Assembly: GCF_030382115.1 (NCBI RefSeq)
Contig: NZ_JAUDRJ010000003.1
Span: 703,495 to 767,494 of the forward strand
DNA length: 64,000 nucleotides
Source: Nostoc sp. GT001
GTDB taxonomy: Bacteria; Cyanobacteriota; Cyanobacteriia; Cyanobacteriales; Nostocaceae
Direction of reading: 5' to 3'
Of the stretch, positions 26,973-36,948 are shown piece after piece (position 1 is the first letter of the stretch; the number at the start of each line of letters is the position of its first letter). Under the pieces are notes generated by a model, which saw nothing but the letters and a program-made list of their open reading frames with translations, searched no databases and was not told the origin of the DNA. Position numbers and translations under genes: made by a program.

Positions 26973-27632
26973 ATGTATTATCAAATTTGGAATTTCTTTC
27001 TTAAAGAAGATAAATACATTTATTGGAAAGAAAAAATAAAAGTTAACAAAAACTTTGACAAAGTTACATGGCAAAAAATTATTGATTTCTTGTCATTAGT
27101 AGAGCAAACTTTCCAGTTAAAAAGTCAACTAGCAGAAACCGATAGCCTTGAGCCGTTTCTAAAGTTAGCAACAGAAAACGGTTACAATTTGACCGCAGAA
27201 GAACTCGCCTGGTTTCTAGTTACGAGAAGACAGATTTGGGATCTTTTTGATTTTGCACAAAAAACGCCATCTCTCAAAGAAGAATTGCTAATAGCTAAAG
27301 ATCCACAGCAGTTTGTTGATATCGCTGCCGAAAACGGCTATTACTTTTCTGTAGATGAGTTAGCTTGGTTGTTAATTGAAATCAAATCATCTTCAGATTT
27401 AGTATCTATTAACAACAGTGTTGGAGAGATTCTCCCGGTCTCAAGCTACGGCAGAATTGAAATAGGATACTGGATTTGGCTAGCAGAACACTGGGGAATT
27501 GTGCCACCATTTTGTCATCGAGATAAACCCAGTACTTTCTTATGTCAAAATCTCAACAATCCTTTTTTACCCGATCGCTGTTTCTTACCCAAGAGTTACT
27601 TTAATCAACGCCTGATGGCAATTCATAATTAA
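26973..27632 (+). CDS. Protein with two tandem Nif11-like domains
   Basis: A 219-residue protein. Two copies of a Nif11-like helical unit can be aligned: SLEPFLKLATENGYNLTAEEL at about 54-74 and DPQQFVDIAAENGYYFSVDEL at about 110-130, each followed by an AWxL segment. Nif11-type domains occur as leaders of some ribosomal peptide natural products (nitrile hydratase-like/Nif11 leaders) and as free proteins in nitrogen-fixing cyanobacteria. There is no GG cleavage site and the C-terminal 75 residues are not core-peptide-like, so a precursor role is doubtful. No modification enzymes are nearby. Confidence 0.7.
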   Translation: MYYQIWNFFLKEDKYIYWKEKIKVNKNFDKVTWQKIIDFLSLVEQTFQLKSQLAETDSLEPFLKLATENGYNLTAEELAWFLVTRRQIWDLFDFAQKTPSLKEELLIAKDPQQFVDIAAENGYYFSVDELAWLLIEIKSSSDLVSINNSVGEILPVSSYGRIEIGYWIWLAEHWGIVPPFCHRDKPSTFLCQNLNNPFLPDRCFLPKSYFNQRLMAIHN

Positions 27633-27734
27633 AATAAGTCGTAATTAGGTAAAGGAAGAGAAAAAAGCAATACTTAGACGAAACGGTATTGAGTGATAAA
27701 ACTTAATTACGAATTACGAATTACGAACTATACA

Positions 27735-27808
27735 GTGAAGCATCCTAGACAGAAGATATATCTTCTATTTAGGATGCTTCACAATAAAAAATTGTTGAGA
27801 CAACAATT
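27735..27808. terminator. Strong double hairpin between convergent genes
   Basis: Arms GTGAAGCATCCTA (27735-27747) and TAGGATGCTTCAC (27770-27782) enclose a second stem AGAAGATA/TATCTTCT. A further IR AATTGTTG-AGA-CAACAATT follows at about 27790-27808. It lies between the Nif11-like gene and pgi and should block read-through both ways. A dispersed aattacgaattacgaa repeat precedes it. Confidence 0.75.
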
Positions 27809-27840
27809 CTGGACAAAAAGTGATAATTAGACTAGAGCTA

Positions 27841-29427
27841 TCAGCTAGCAGAAACGGTCAAACTACCGGGTTTCTGAAGATCGCCTTGTAAAACTACACC
27901 CCGCTGATTGGCATGGATGTGACGCAAAATCTTGTAAATTGCCTCAACTTGGTCTGATGCGCCTGCCTTCTCGGCGAGTTCGTCAAGAGTAAGGGGAGTT
28001 TTTTCTTTTTGTAGCACTGCTACTACTCGTGTTTGTAAATCGAGAATGGAGGCGGCAGCTTTTTTGCCAGCTTCTACTCCTGGTTGATGGTACGCGTTGA
28101 CGTTGACCAAACTAGCATATAAACCAACAGCACGTTCGTACAAAGCAATTAATGCCCCTACAGTTCGGGGATTAACTTGGGGAATCGTGACTGTAATCGA
28201 ATCGCGGTGATTTTCATAAAGCGCTTGTCGGGTTCCTTGGAGAAAACCGGAAAGATAATCGCCTGATGTAACTCCTGGATCTATTTCAGTGGATGGGCCT
28301 TGACGATCTTCCAACACTTCGATGAAGGTAGCAAAGAAATTCGCTACACCCTCGCGTAACTGCTGGACATAAGCGTGTTGATCTGTTGAGCCTTTGTTAC
28401 CATAAACGGCTATACCTTGATGGACAACGTTGCCGTCTAAGTCTTTTTCCTTGCCCAAGGATTCCATCACCAGCTGTTGCAAATAGCGACTGAATAAAAA
28501 TAAGCTGTCCTTGTAAGGTAGAACAACCATATCTTTTTCGCCCTTTCCATTACCTGCAAAGTACCAAGACAAAGCAAGCAAGGCTGCTGGGTTATTTTTT
28601 ACATCTGGGACGCGGGTAGCGTCATCCATCTCTTTTGCGCCATCTAGCATAGCGCGAACATCAATCCCTTGTAATGCGGCTGGTACTAGCCCCACAGCAG
28701 ACATTTCTGAGGTGCGTCCTCCTACCCAGTCATACATCGGAAATCTGGCCAGCCAGCCTTCCTCTTTGGCCAGCTTATCGAGGTTGCTATCAACGCTGGT
28801 AATTGCTACCGCATATTGAGCAAATTCCAAATTGTGTCCGGCGTATGCTTTTTTAACTTCAATCATGCCGTTGCGAGGTTCTGGTGTTCCTCCAGATTTG
28901 GAGATTACCAAAACCAAAGTGCTGGCGAGGCTATTTCGGAGATGATTGATAACGCGATCGATACCTGCGGGATCGTTGTTATCGATAAAGTGAAGTTTCA
29001 GGGGTGGGAAATCAGGAGCGAGAGCTTCCGCGACAAATTGGGGGCCGAGAGCGGAACCACCAATACCAATGGAGATAATATCCGTGAAGCGGCTTGCTCT
29101 GGGAGGATGAATAGCACCTGTTTGGACTTTTTCCGCAAAGGCTTCGATTAGTTCTAAGGTTTGGACTATTTCTTGTGTAAGTTCTGGAGCTGGCGCTAAA
29201 TCAGGATTTCGCAGCCAGTAATGTCCAACCATGCGGTTCTCGTCGGGATTTGCGATCGCACCCTTCTCCAGTTGAGCCATATCCGCAAACGCCTTCTCAA
29301 ACTTCGGCCGCAACGAATCCACGAAGGCATCATCGAACCGCATTCGACTGATGTCTAAGTACAGTCCCAATCCCTCGTGGAAATATAACCAGTTTTGGTA
29401 TCGTTGCCAAAGTGCCCTAGCATCCAT
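27841..29427 (-). CDS. pgi: Glucose-6-phosphate isomerase
   Basis: A 528-residue phosphoglucose isomerase that interconverts glucose-6-phosphate and fructose-6-phosphate in glycolysis, the oxidative pentose pathway and glycogen metabolism. The sugar-isomerase motifs are visible: [25 protein letters not shown], and the late [12 protein letters not shown] with its catalytic His. Length agrees with cyanobacterial Pgi (somewhat shorter than E. coli). Start ATG 29427 gives [11 protein letters not shown]. Confidence 0.97.
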   Translation of the reverse strand: MDARALWQRYQNWLYFHEGLGLYLDISRMRFDDAFVDSLRPKFEKAFADMAQLEKGAIANPDENRMVGHYWLRNPDLAPAPELTQEIVQTLELIEAFAEKVQTGAIHPPRASRFTDIISIGIGGSALGPQFVAEALAPDFPPLKLHFIDNNDPAGIDRVINHLRNSLASTLVLVISKSGGTPEPRNGMIEVKKAYAGHNLEFAQYAVAITSVDSNLDKLAKEEGWLARFPMYDWVGGRTSEMSAVGLVPAALQGIDVRAMLDGAKEMDDATRVPDVKNNPAALLALSWYFAGNGKGEKDMVVLPYKDSLFLFSRYLQQLVMESLGKEKDLDGNVVHQGIAVYGNKGSTDQHAYVQQLREGVANFFATFIEVLEDRQGPSTEIDPGVTSGDYLSGFLQGTRQALYENHRDSITVTIPQVNPRTVGALIALYERAVGLYASLVNVNAYHQPGVEAGKKAAASILDLQTRVVAVLQKEKTPLTLDELAEKAGASDQVEAIYKILRHIHANQRGVVLQGDLQKPGSLTVSAS

Positions 29428-29724
29428 AGGGAAATCTCAAATAAAGTGTTTTCTCAAAAACCAGTTTAATGTAAGGTTATAGCGATCCCTGCCTAGCCTT
29501 ATACAGTTTACAGTTTTCAGTGTTCCTTTGACCGTGCCAATTTTAGATTTTAAATTTTAGATACTTCGACTCCGCTCAGTACAAGTTTTAGATTAAAAAT
29601 TATTTCGGTTGATGCCCCGCACTTCTTTACCAGACGCTACCGCGAACGTGCCAAGAAAGCGAACGTGGGTGGAACAAATCCAAAATCCGCAATTCCAAAA
29701 TCCAAAATTGATTGACTCTTCACT
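29428..29724. repeat. Repeat-rich spacer
   Basis: About 297 bases upstream of pgi. It contains a dispersed element around 29566-29592 (ACTTCGACTCCGCTCAGTAC) related to those at 48.6, 58.5 and 61.6 kb, plus other spacer repeats (accgcgaacgtgcc). No gene seen. Confidence 0.5.
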
Positions 29725-29982
29725 TTAAACATCTGGCATAGGGATGACACGCAGAAATTTCACAATTTCACCCCTAATTTCTATACCAATCAGGTAATTA
29801 TCGAGGGTGAAGCGGTGAAAAATGCCTTCACTATCAAGCTGCCGCAGTTCTTTTAAATCAGTCAGTTGCCACTTTTGGGCTAACTCAATAAAGACAAAAT
29901 CATGCACCCGCTCGTAGGCGGCAGGTTCTAAATTTTTCAGGTCTAGTAAAAAAGACCTGGCATAGCGCATTTCCAGACTCAC
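29725..29982 (-). CDS. RelE/ParE-type toxin
   Basis: An 85-residue basic protein of the RelE/ParE toxin fold. The pattern MRYARSFLLDLKNLEP at the start, a middle helix, and the final strand set NYLIGIEIRGEIVKFLRVIPM match this superfamily. RelE members cleave mRNA on ribosomes; ParE members poison gyrase. The sequence does not distinguish them. It is preceded, after 61 bases on the same strand, by a likely antitoxin gene. Confidence 0.78.
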   Translation of the reverse strand: MSLEMRYARSFLLDLKNLEPAAYERVHDFVFIELAQKWQLTDLKELRQLDSEGIFHRFTLDNYLIGIEIRGEIVKFLRVIPMPDV

Positions 29983-30043
29983 TGGGCGTTACCTTCACCA
30001 AAACTTGAGGGGCCACTGGCACTAGCTCAAAAGCGCTGCTGAA

Positions 30044-30241
30044 TCAGAAAAACATCAACAGTCTTACCGCTTCTTCATGGGTTAAGATATCCCACGGTTG
30101 CTGCGATCGCTTGACTTTTTGTATCGCTTTGAGCATATAAAAGTCATAATGTAAAGCCTCAAGAACATTCCAAATGTCTTGCAAATCGTCATCGCCTAAT
30201 TGCTCGATTAAGTGATGCATTCTAAGTCGCAGCAAATTCAT
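30044..30241 (-). CDS. Putative antitoxin paired with the RelE/ParE gene
   Basis: A 65-residue protein lying directly upstream of the toxin on the same strand, the usual antitoxin-toxin order. It is helical, with the run LGDDDLQDIWNVLEAL and the segment SQQPWDILTHEEAVRLL that resembles small cyanobacterial antitoxins. It ends abruptly at RLLMFF. The 61-base gap to the toxin is longer than the overlap usual in such pairs, so the C-terminus may have been shortened. Confidence 0.6.
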   Translation of the reverse strand: MNLLRLRMHHLIEQLGDDDLQDIWNVLEALHYDFYMLKAIQKVKRSQQPWDILTHEEAVRLLMFF

Positions 30242-30411
30242 ACGTCAATTATTCCCTACCACCAAACACCAACAATAAATAGTATTCCCATAAAATTAGC
30301 TACGCTCAAGCTACGCTAAAATTTATTCGCCCGGCGAGGAGGGCAGGGGGGCAGAGGGGCGGGGGAGCAGGGGAGCAGAATGACCAATGACAAATGACCA
30401 AATAATTCAAT

Positions 30412-31545
30412 ATGCTTGACTATCTCATTTTCTTAGCAATTTCTACAGCACTTTTTGCTCTATTCGCATTAGGACTGAATTTACAGTGGGGCTTTACGGG
30501 ATTAATTAACTTTGGTCATATTGCTTTCATGACTCTGGGAGCGTATACAACGGTATTGTTAAGCTTAAAAGGCGTACCCCTACTTGTATCGGCACTGGCT
30601 GGGGCAATTGTCGCAGCCTTATTGGGTTTGATAATTGGTTTTGTGACTCTCCGCTTACGAGAAGATTATCTAGGAATTGTCACCATTGGTACGGGCGAAT
30701 TAATTCGTTTGGTGGTGAATAATCAGGAATTACCTGTGGGTGATACTTGGATTTCTGGGGCGTTTGGTGTCCAAAGTTATCCCATACCCCTATCCACAGA
30801 GCCGAATTTGTTTGTCAGATTAGTGATGATTGGGTTGTTAACGCTGCTAGCTGCCATAACTTTTTTTACATTGTGGCGATGGATTCGTACTACCCAAATA
30901 TCTCGGACTACTGATTTGGGCAAAAGGACAACTAGCAAACAAGAATTTATATCCCGCTTGGCTGTGGGAATTGTGTTAGCAGTTTTGGCGGCAGCGATTT
31001 ATATTTCCGGGGTGATTGGACTGTATAATTACAACCCAAAAGCGGGTTTAATGCTGGTGTTGCTGTTGGTTTTAGCATTTGTATACTGGCGCTTAGAAAT
31101 TTTGGTGCGATCGCCTTGGGGTAGAATTCTCAAAGCTATCCGTGAAGATGAAGAAATTCCCAAGGCGCTGGGAAAAAATGTATTTTGGTATAAATTACAA
31201 TCTCTCATGCTTGGAGGTGCGATCGCAGGTATCGCTGGTGCTTTCTTTGCTTGGCAACTCAGCGCCATTTACCCCGATAATTTTCAACCGCAGATCACCT
31301 TTGACACTTGGATTATGGTGATTTTAGGCGGTTCTGGAAATAATGTCGGCACAATTGTAGGTGCAGTAATTTTCTTTGCTTACGATGCGCTGACGCGAGA
31401 AGTCTTACCCAGAATCGTTCCCCTTGATGAAGCACGTTTGGGTGCATTTCGCATCATGGTAATCGGATTAATTTTGATGGTACTGATGATTTGGCGTCCT
31501 CAAGGTATCTTAGGGAAAAAAGAGGAACTCACCCTTGGTAAATAA
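30412..31545 (+). CDS. Branched-chain-type amino-acid ABC transporter permease (LivM-like)
   Basis: A 377-residue polytopic membrane protein of the LivM class, one of the two permeases of a HAAT-type (LivHMGF) importer. Conserved blocks include GLINFGHIAFMTLGAY, the EAA-like loop SPWGRILKAIREDEEIPKALGKN, and FDTWIMVILGGSGNN. About nine hydrophobic helices are seen. In Anabaena, the neutral amino-acid (Nat/N-I) system has components of this class whose genes are scattered, which could explain why only a permease and an ATPase are here. It overlaps the next gene by 11 bases. Confidence 0.9.
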   Translation: MLDYLIFLAISTALFALFALGLNLQWGFTGLINFGHIAFMTLGAYTTVLLSLKGVPLLVSALAGAIVAALLGLIIGFVTLRLREDYLGIVTIGTGELIRLVVNNQELPVGDTWISGAFGVQSYPIPLSTEPNLFVRLVMIGLLTLLAAITFFTLWRWIRTTQISRTTDLGKRTTSKQEFISRLAVGIVLAVLAAAIYISGVIGLYNYNPKAGLMLVLLLVLAFVYWRLEILVRSPWGRILKAIREDEEIPKALGKNVFWYKLQSLMLGGAIAGIAGAFFAWQLSAIYPDNFQPQITFDTWIMVILGGSGNNVGTIVGAVIFFAYDALTREVLPRIVPLDEARLGAFRIMVIGLILMVLMIWRPQGILGKKEELTLGK

Positions 31546-32317
31546 CTATTCATCCCCACTTCCCCTTTTGGCAGCCACGGGACTTTCTAAAAGCTTTGGT
31601 GGTGTCAAAGCAGTTAATGAAGCCAGAATCGAAGTTGCTAAAGGCAGCATTACGGGCTTGATTGGCCCCAATGGTGCTGGTAAAACTACTTTATTTAACT
31701 TACTCTCAAACTTCATTCGCCCAGATAAGGGACGAGTGATTTTTGACGGCGAACCGATTCACAATTTGCAACCATATCAAATCGCCCAGCAGGGTGTAAT
31801 CCGCACCTTTCAGGTTGCACGAACTCTCTCGCGGTTGTCGGTGTTAGAAAATATGCTGCTGGCGGCGCAAAAACAAACGGGTGAAAATTTTTGGCAGGTG
31901 CAGTTGCAACCGCACGTTGTCGCTAAGGAAGAAAAGCAACTGCAAGAGCGGGCAATGTTTTTATTAGAATCAGTGGGCTTGGCAAAAAAAGCACACGATT
32001 ATGCTGGTTGCTTGTCTGGTGGACAACGGAAACTGCTGGAAATGGGACGGGCGCTGATGACTAATCCCAAGTTAATTTTGTTGGATGAACCAGCAGCCGG
32101 GGTGAATCCGAGATTGATTGATGATATTTGCGATCGCATTATCACTTGGAATCGCCAAGACGGGATGACCTTTCTGATTATCGAACACAATATGGATGTT
32201 GTTATGTCCTTGTGCGATCGTGTTTGGGTACTTGCTGAAGGGCAGAATTTGGCTGATGGTACACCAGCAGAGATTCAAACTAATCCCAAAGTTCTAGAGG
32301 CGTATTTGGGAAAATAA
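31535..32317 (+). CDS. Branched-chain-type amino-acid ABC transporter ATPase (LivG-like)
   Basis: A 260-residue cytoplasmic ATPase. Walker A GPNGAGKT, the signature LSGGQRKLLEMGRALM, Walker B LILLDEPAAGVNP and the switch His (IIEHNMDVV) are intact. The LivG-type insert between Walker A and signature and the terminal EVLEAYLG-like KVLEAYLGK confirm the class. It starts inside the permease gene, so the two are translationally coupled. A good terminator follows. Confidence 0.94.
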   Translation: MVNNYSSPLPLLAATGLSKSFGGVKAVNEARIEVAKGSITGLIGPNGAGKTTLFNLLSNFIRPDKGRVIFDGEPIHNLQPYQIAQQGVIRTFQVARTLSRLSVLENMLLAAQKQTGENFWQVQLQPHVVAKEEKQLQERAMFLLESVGLAKKAHDYAGCLSGGQRKLLEMGRALMTNPKLILLDEPAAGVNPRLIDDICDRIITWNRQDGMTFLIIEHNMDVVMSLCDRVWVLAEGQNLADGTPAEIQTNPKVLEAYLGK

Positions 32318-32343
32318 AGTGCGATTAGCTTTCTCCTCCAAAA

Positions 32344-32370
32344 CTCTCCCTGTGTGGGAGAGGCTTTTAT
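32344..32370 (+). terminator. Rho-independent terminator after the LivG-like gene
   Basis: Stem CTCTCCC (32344-32350)/GGGAGAG (32356-32362), loop TGTGT, then GCTTTTATTCTT. Confidence 0.8.
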
Positions 32371-32488
32371 TCTTGCTCTGATTCGCTGGTAGGGAACGGT
32401 TTGAGAGAAAGTTCCATACAGTGTCAAATCTTCGGAAATTTGGCTCTTGTTAAAATCGTGTTGTATATCTCAGTAGAAAAAGCTTTTT

Positions 32489-33064
32489 ATGTCAATGATG
32501 ACAATCAGAGATTTAGAGCAAGTTCAAACAGCTTTTACCGAAGCAGGTTTAGATTACCAGCTGGAACTCGACAATGGGAAAATTTCAATAATGGGCCCGT
32601 CAGATATTGTATCCAGCGAAATCAGTAGTCGTCTCATTGCCTTTCTCTTTGCTTGGATAAATCCTCGTCGCTGGGGAAGAGTATTTGATTCTGCTGGCGG
32701 TTTCATCATGCCAGATACAAACCTCAAAGCGCCTGATGTTTCCTTTGTTCGAGCTTCCCGACTTCTCCAAAGTCCTCGTTACTTTGGAGAACTTGTCCCT
32801 GACTTGGTGGTAGAAATTAAATCTCAGAGCGATAAAATTAAACTTATAGCAGCCAAAATTCTGAAATTTATAGAATTAGGAGCGATCGTCGGCATTCTCA
32901 TTGATCCTGATGAAGAGACAGTTACAATTTATCGCTCTACAGGCGAACCTATAGTTTTAGAAAATGGCGATATTTTAACCATACCAGAACTTTTTCCTGG
33001 TTGGGAATTGCCTGTTACTGAATTGTGGCCTCCTATTTTTACCGAGGGAGAAACACAAATTTAG
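32489..33064 (+). CDS. Uma2-family putative endonuclease
   Basis: A 191-residue DUF820/Uma2 protein. The restriction-endonuclease-like core shows the order APDVSF (Asp), PDLVVEIKSQSD (Asp, Glu, Lys), then a strand region ending with FPGWELPV, standard for the family. These proteins are abundant in cyanobacteria and their biological role is not established. A second family member is at 36.3 kb on the other strand, and their sequences differ strongly. Start ATG 32489. Confidence 0.88.
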   Translation: MSMMTIRDLEQVQTAFTEAGLDYQLELDNGKISIMGPSDIVSSEISSRLIAFLFAWINPRRWGRVFDSAGGFIMPDTNLKAPDVSFVRASRLLQSPRYFGELVPDLVVEIKSQSDKIKLIAAKILKFIELGAIVGILIDPDEETVTIYRSTGEPIVLENGDILTIPELFPGWELPVTELWPPIFTEGETQI

Positions 33065-33196
33065 TGAATTTAGTAGCAACTGAACAGCATTATCACTTGG
33101 AAGCGTCAAGATGGCATGACCTCCAAAAGTTTTATAAGCTTATTTAGGAAAATAATTTTGTGAAGTAAAAAATATATTTGCTAATGAAAGTCACAT

Positions 33197-33232
33197 ATCC
33201 CCGACTTATCAAATAAAGCGGGGATTTTATTT
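33197..33232 (+). terminator. Hairpin terminator (ATCCCCG family)
   Basis: Arms ATCCCCG (33197-33203) and CGGGGAT (33219-33225) with internal pairing, then TTTATTTATC. The sequence belongs to the same dispersed palindrome type as the one at 37566. It probably ends the Uma2 transcript. Confidence 0.6.
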
Positions 33233-33337
33233 ATCATGAATTATTGCATTTACCCGTTACATTTTATAAGTATTCGGGAATATTAAGTTATGAAAGTTTA
33301 GGACAGATATCGGATTTTGGAATTTAAAGACTCACTT

Positions 33338-34207
33338 ATGAAAAAGATTGCTCAGTTAACGATTGTCGGCATCATCTTTTTTGGTATGTGCGGTTGTAAC
33401 TCAGTCAAACCAACTGATTTAACCAATACTAATCAAGTTACTAACCAAGCCGATTCTCAAACTCAAAAAATTATCAAAATTGGTGGTTCCAGTTCAACAG
33501 CAACGGTTTTAAAACTTTTAGCACAAGCTTATCAATCCCAAAATAAAACTGTCAAAGTTGAGTTTATCCCCAATAGCCAATCCGAAGGTGCGATCGCAGC
33601 CCTAAAAAACGATATTATTGATATCGCTGGTAGCAGTCATAAACTCAAACCAGAAGAAAATAACGGGAAAATTCAATATCGTGAACTTGCACAAGATTTG
33701 TTAGTTGTCGCCACCCATAACAGTGTTAAAGGTGTTACTAACTTATCAACCAAGCAATTAAAATCCATTTACAAAGGTGACATCACCAATTGGCGAGAAT
33801 TAGGCGGTGCTAACGCAGACATTGTACTCTTGGATAGACCCGAAGACGAGTCAGCAAAAAAGTTATTACGAAAATATTATTTGGGAGAAGAAAAGACTAC
33901 AGCTAAAGCCGTGATTTTGAATAAAGAGGGAGAACTGATCGAAACCTTACAAATCACTCCTAATTCCCTCGGTGCTTTTTCTTTGGCATCTTCCCTCATC
34001 AATAAATTACCTGTTAATCATCTCAGTCTCAATGGTGTTGCTCCTAAAGCACAAAACTTTGCCACTGGTAAATATCAAATGGTGCGTAACATAGGTATTC
34101 TTTGGGAAAAATCACCTTCAGCAACTACTCAGGGTTTTATTGATTTTATCTTTAGCAAAGAAGGTGAAAAACTACTACAAAATAATGGCTTTGTTACTGC
34201 AAAATAA
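33338..34207 (+). CDS. PstS-like phosphate-binding lipoprotein
   Basis: A 289-residue periplasmic-type binding protein. The N-terminus is a lipoprotein signal peptide with the lipobox GMCGC (Cys at about 19 from ATG 33338; the longer TTG frame from 33317 is unlikely). The mature protein has the SSSTATVLKLL and IDIAGSSHKL segments and the STKQLKSIYKGDITNWRELGG block of PstS/PBP-like-2 proteins. It lacks adjacent pstCAB genes and is instead 12 bases upstream of a histidine-kinase gene. It may therefore present a ligand to the kinase rather than to a transporter. Confidence 0.87.
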   Translation: MKKIAQLTIVGIIFFGMCGCNSVKPTDLTNTNQVTNQADSQTQKIIKIGGSSSTATVLKLLAQAYQSQNKTVKVEFIPNSQSEGAIAALKNDIIDIAGSSHKLKPEENNGKIQYRELAQDLLVVATHNSVKGVTNLSTKQLKSIYKGDITNWRELGGANADIVLLDRPEDESAKKLLRKYYLGEEKTTAKAVILNKEGELIETLQITPNSLGAFSLASSLINKLPVNHLSLNGVAPKAQNFATGKYQMVRNIGILWEKSPSATTQGFIDFIFSKEGEKLLQNNGFVTAK

Positions 34208-34219
34208 ATTGAATATCCC

Positions 34220-36205
34220 ATGCAGAGATTTTTCAGGGGGCTGAGACTCAGCCAAAAAATTGTTCTACCGCTGCTTGCAGTTTGTCTTAGCGTCTTTATG
34301 TTGGGCTTAGTCGTGTTAGGACAGTGGTTTACGGATAGTTTGAATCAGAACTTTAGCCAACAAATTGGTAGTTTTAGCGAACGAGTTTATCAGGATTTTC
34401 AGCATGAACAGCAAACACTAGAAACTGAAATCGAGCTAATTGCTAATCGAGATATGCTGAATCAGGCTGTTAAACAGCGTAATCAAGGGTTGCTTTTGCA
34501 GATATTATTACCACTGAAGTCTATTTTGAAATTGGATTGGATTAAGGTAATCGATACTCAGGGCAATGTCCTCATAGATTTACGGAATAACTCGTTAAGT
34601 CAAGCCAAGTTTCTAGACAAAATAGTTACTAGCACTGCTAGTAGAGGAGCGCATTTAGTCGATTTGGTAGATGTAGAAGGCAAGCAACAAGTTCTACAAG
34701 TAGTAACAAATGGAATCAAATCATCAGCAGGACTCTTGGGAGGAATCATCATTGGTAACTTAGTAGACGATACTCTACTGCAACAAATTGCTGCGGGTTC
34801 CTCTAAACATCTGATTGTCCAGAGACAAAATCGTGTAGTTGCGGCAACCTTGTTGGCATCCAAAAGCGGAACTTGGCAATTTCCTCTTCCTGATTTGCCC
34901 GCTAGGCGAATTACTATTGATAACAAAAACTATTTAGCCAAAAGTATCGTATTTACAGGAGCAAGTCAGTCTTTAACAACTACAGTGTTGTATTCCATAT
35001 CATTGTTAGAGGTTGCTCAATATAAATTATGGCAACATTTAGGATTATTATTTTTGTTGGGAAGCGGTATTTTAGCAATTACTGGGTTTTTAATTTCGCG
35101 AACAATTACTCGTCCACTTAAAGCTGTCACACATGTGGCACAACGAGTTACTCAAGAATCTAATTTTGATCTCCAAGCTCCCGTAACAACTGAAGACGAG
35201 GTTGGAATCTTAGCCATTTCTTTTAACCAGTTAATTCAACAGGTAAAGGTACTGCTAGCAGAACAATATGAAGCGAATCAAAAGCTAGAAGTTTATAGCC
35301 AAACACTAGAAGATAAAATAGAAGAACGAACACAAGCACTGCGACAAAAAAATATTGTTCTCAAGCAAACTTTACAAGAACTTAGGCTTACTCAGTCCCA
35401 ATTAATCCAGAAAGAAAAAATGTCTTCTTTAGGACAGTTGGTTGCTGGTATTGCTCATGAAATCAACAATCCAGTTAATTTTATCTATGGCAATCTCAAG
35501 CACACTGATGATTATACTCAACAGTTATTGTGGTTACTTCAACTTTATCAAAAATATTACCCCTACCCAGAACCAGAAATTCAAAATGCTAAAGAAGAAG
35601 CTGATATTGAATATTTAACAGAAGATTTGCCTAAAATGTTGACTTCTATGAAGATTGGAGCCAGTCGCATCCGGGAAATTGTCCTTAGTTTAAGAATCTT
35701 CTCTCGTTTAGATGAGGCCGAGTTTAAAACCGCTGATATCCATGAAGGGATTGACAGTACCCTGTTAATTTTACAATATCGTCTCAAATCCCAAAGCCAT
35801 CGCCCTCAAATCACAGTGATTAAAGACTATGGTGAAATACCTAAAATTCAGTGCTTTGCAGGACAATTAAATCAGGTATTTATGAACATCTTGGCAAATG
35901 CGATTGATGCTTTAGAAGAGGCTTTTCAAAATGGGATTTGTCCAGAACCAATAATTCGGATTTCTTCAGCCCAGGTGAATGAAAATGTCGTTGTTCAAAT
36001 TGCTGATAATGGCACAGGGATTCCAGAAGCAATCCAGTCACATCTATTTGACCCCTTTTTCACCACAAAACCTGTTGGTAAAGGTACTGGTATGGGATTA
36101 TCAATTAGCTACCAGATTATTACTGAAAAACATGGTGGTTCGTTACGGTGCATTTCATTACCGGAACAGGGTGCAGAGTTTGTAATTACAATCCCGATTC
36201 GATAG
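34220..36205 (+). CDS. Membrane sensor histidine kinase (Cache-HAMP-HisKA-HATPase)
   Basis: A 661-residue kinase. A first membrane helix (about 13-38) and a second (about 270-293) bracket an extracytoplasmic sensor of Cache type. HAMP (about 293-345) and a coiled coil (about 345-400) follow. The phosphoacceptor region reads [17 protein letters not shown], the N box [18 protein letters not shown]1 IADNGTGIP and G2 [14 protein letters not shown]. No receiver domain is fused and no response regulator is adjacent. It is almost certainly in one operon with the PstS-like lipoprotein (12-base gap). Confidence 0.93.
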   Translation: MQRFFRGLRLSQKIVLPLLAVCLSVFMLGLVVLGQWFTDSLNQNFSQQIGSFSERVYQDFQHEQQTLETEIELIANRDMLNQAVKQRNQGLLLQILLPLKSILKLDWIKVIDTQGNVLIDLRNNSLSQAKFLDKIVTSTASRGAHLVDLVDVEGKQQVLQVVTNGIKSSAGLLGGIIIGNLVDDTLLQQIAAGSSKHLIVQRQNRVVAATLLASKSGTWQFPLPDLPARRITIDNKNYLAKSIVFTGASQSLTTTVLYSISLLEVAQYKLWQHLGLLFLLGSGILAITGFLISRTITRPLKAVTHVAQRVTQESNFDLQAPVTTEDEVGILAISFNQLIQQVKVLLAEQYEANQKLEVYSQTLEDKIEERTQALRQKNIVLKQTLQELRLTQSQLIQKEKMSSLGQLVAGIAHEINNPVNFIYGNLKHTDDYTQQLLWLLQLYQKYYPYPEPEIQNAKEEADIEYLTEDLPKMLTSMKIGASRIREIVLSLRIFSRLDEAEFKTADIHEGIDSTLLILQYRLKSQSHRPQITVIKDYGEIPKIQCFAGQLNQVFMNILANAIDALEEAFQNGICPEPIIRISSAQVNENVVVQIADNGTGIPEAIQSHLFDPFFTTKPVGKGTGMGLSISYQIITEKHGGSLRCISLPEQGAEFVITIPIR

Positions 36206-36314
36206 GTGATTTTTGACAATAGTTCTATAAAATTTCTTTTTTTAACATTGTTGAGAGTTCTTACGAATTACGAATTACGTTAGCGTAGCGGGGTGTAGCC
36301 CATTACGAATTATT
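36206..36314. repeat. Dispersed spacer repeat
   Basis: Contains tacgaattacgaattacg and gttagcgtagcggg units, also seen near 27.7, 48.6 and 58.5 kb. Confidence 0.55.
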
Positions 36315-36905
36315 TTAATCTTCGTTATTTTCTGCAAAATTGACTTGTTCATAAAGGTCGCGCAATTCAATTTGAAAATCAACCGTTTGCAGTGATAAAA
36401 TTGCAGATTCATGTTCAAGTTCAGTAAATGACCATTGACTTTCCGCAGTTTTTACATACTGCATCACATGATACTGATATTGATCAATTAAAATATATTC
36501 CTTGAATTCTGGAATAGAGCGATAATAAAGAAACTTATCGCCTTGATCGTAATTTTTAGTCGATTTAGATAAAACTTCAGCAATTAACATCGGGTTCATA
36601 ACGGTTGTTGTGCTGGTTCCCGTATAAATAGGTTGTCCCTCAATCACCATCACATCGGGATATGTATGCTGTCGATAACGGGGTATCCACAAACGCACAT
36701 CACCAATATAAACATCATAATTATTGCCTCTCAAACCAAACTTTAAATAAGCATAAAAGTTGCCTGCGATTTTATTATGATTTGTAGTGCCACCCGTCAT
36801 CGGTACAATTTCTCCATTACGGTATTCGCTTTTATATTCCGCTTTTTCTTCAAGTTCTAAATACTCTTCAGGTGTGTAATCGAATTTTTTGGTTTCTAAC
36901 TGCAT
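36315..36905 (-). CDS. Uma2-family putative endonuclease
   Basis: A 196-residue DUF820/Uma2 protein. Typical family blocks are YTPEEYLELEEKAEYKSEY, YPDVMVIEGQP (Asp) and MLIAEVLSKSTKNYDQGDK (Glu), with the final EFKEYILIDQ. It is more canonical than the family member at 32.5 kb. It is downstream of the ArsR-like gene on the same strand, with about 43 bases between them, so co-transcription is possible. Confidence 0.9.
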   Translation of the reverse strand: MQLETKKFDYTPEEYLELEEKAEYKSEYRNGEIVPMTGGTTNHNKIAGNFYAYLKFGLRGNNYDVYIGDVRLWIPRYRQHTYPDVMVIEGQPIYTGTSTTTVMNPMLIAEVLSKSTKNYDQGDKFLYYRSIPEFKEYILIDQYQYHVMQYVKTAESQWSFTELEHESAILSLQTVDFQIELRDLYEQVNFAENNED

Positions 36906-36948
36906 AAAAATACAACCTATGATTGTGTGATTTGCTCATCTTTTATAT

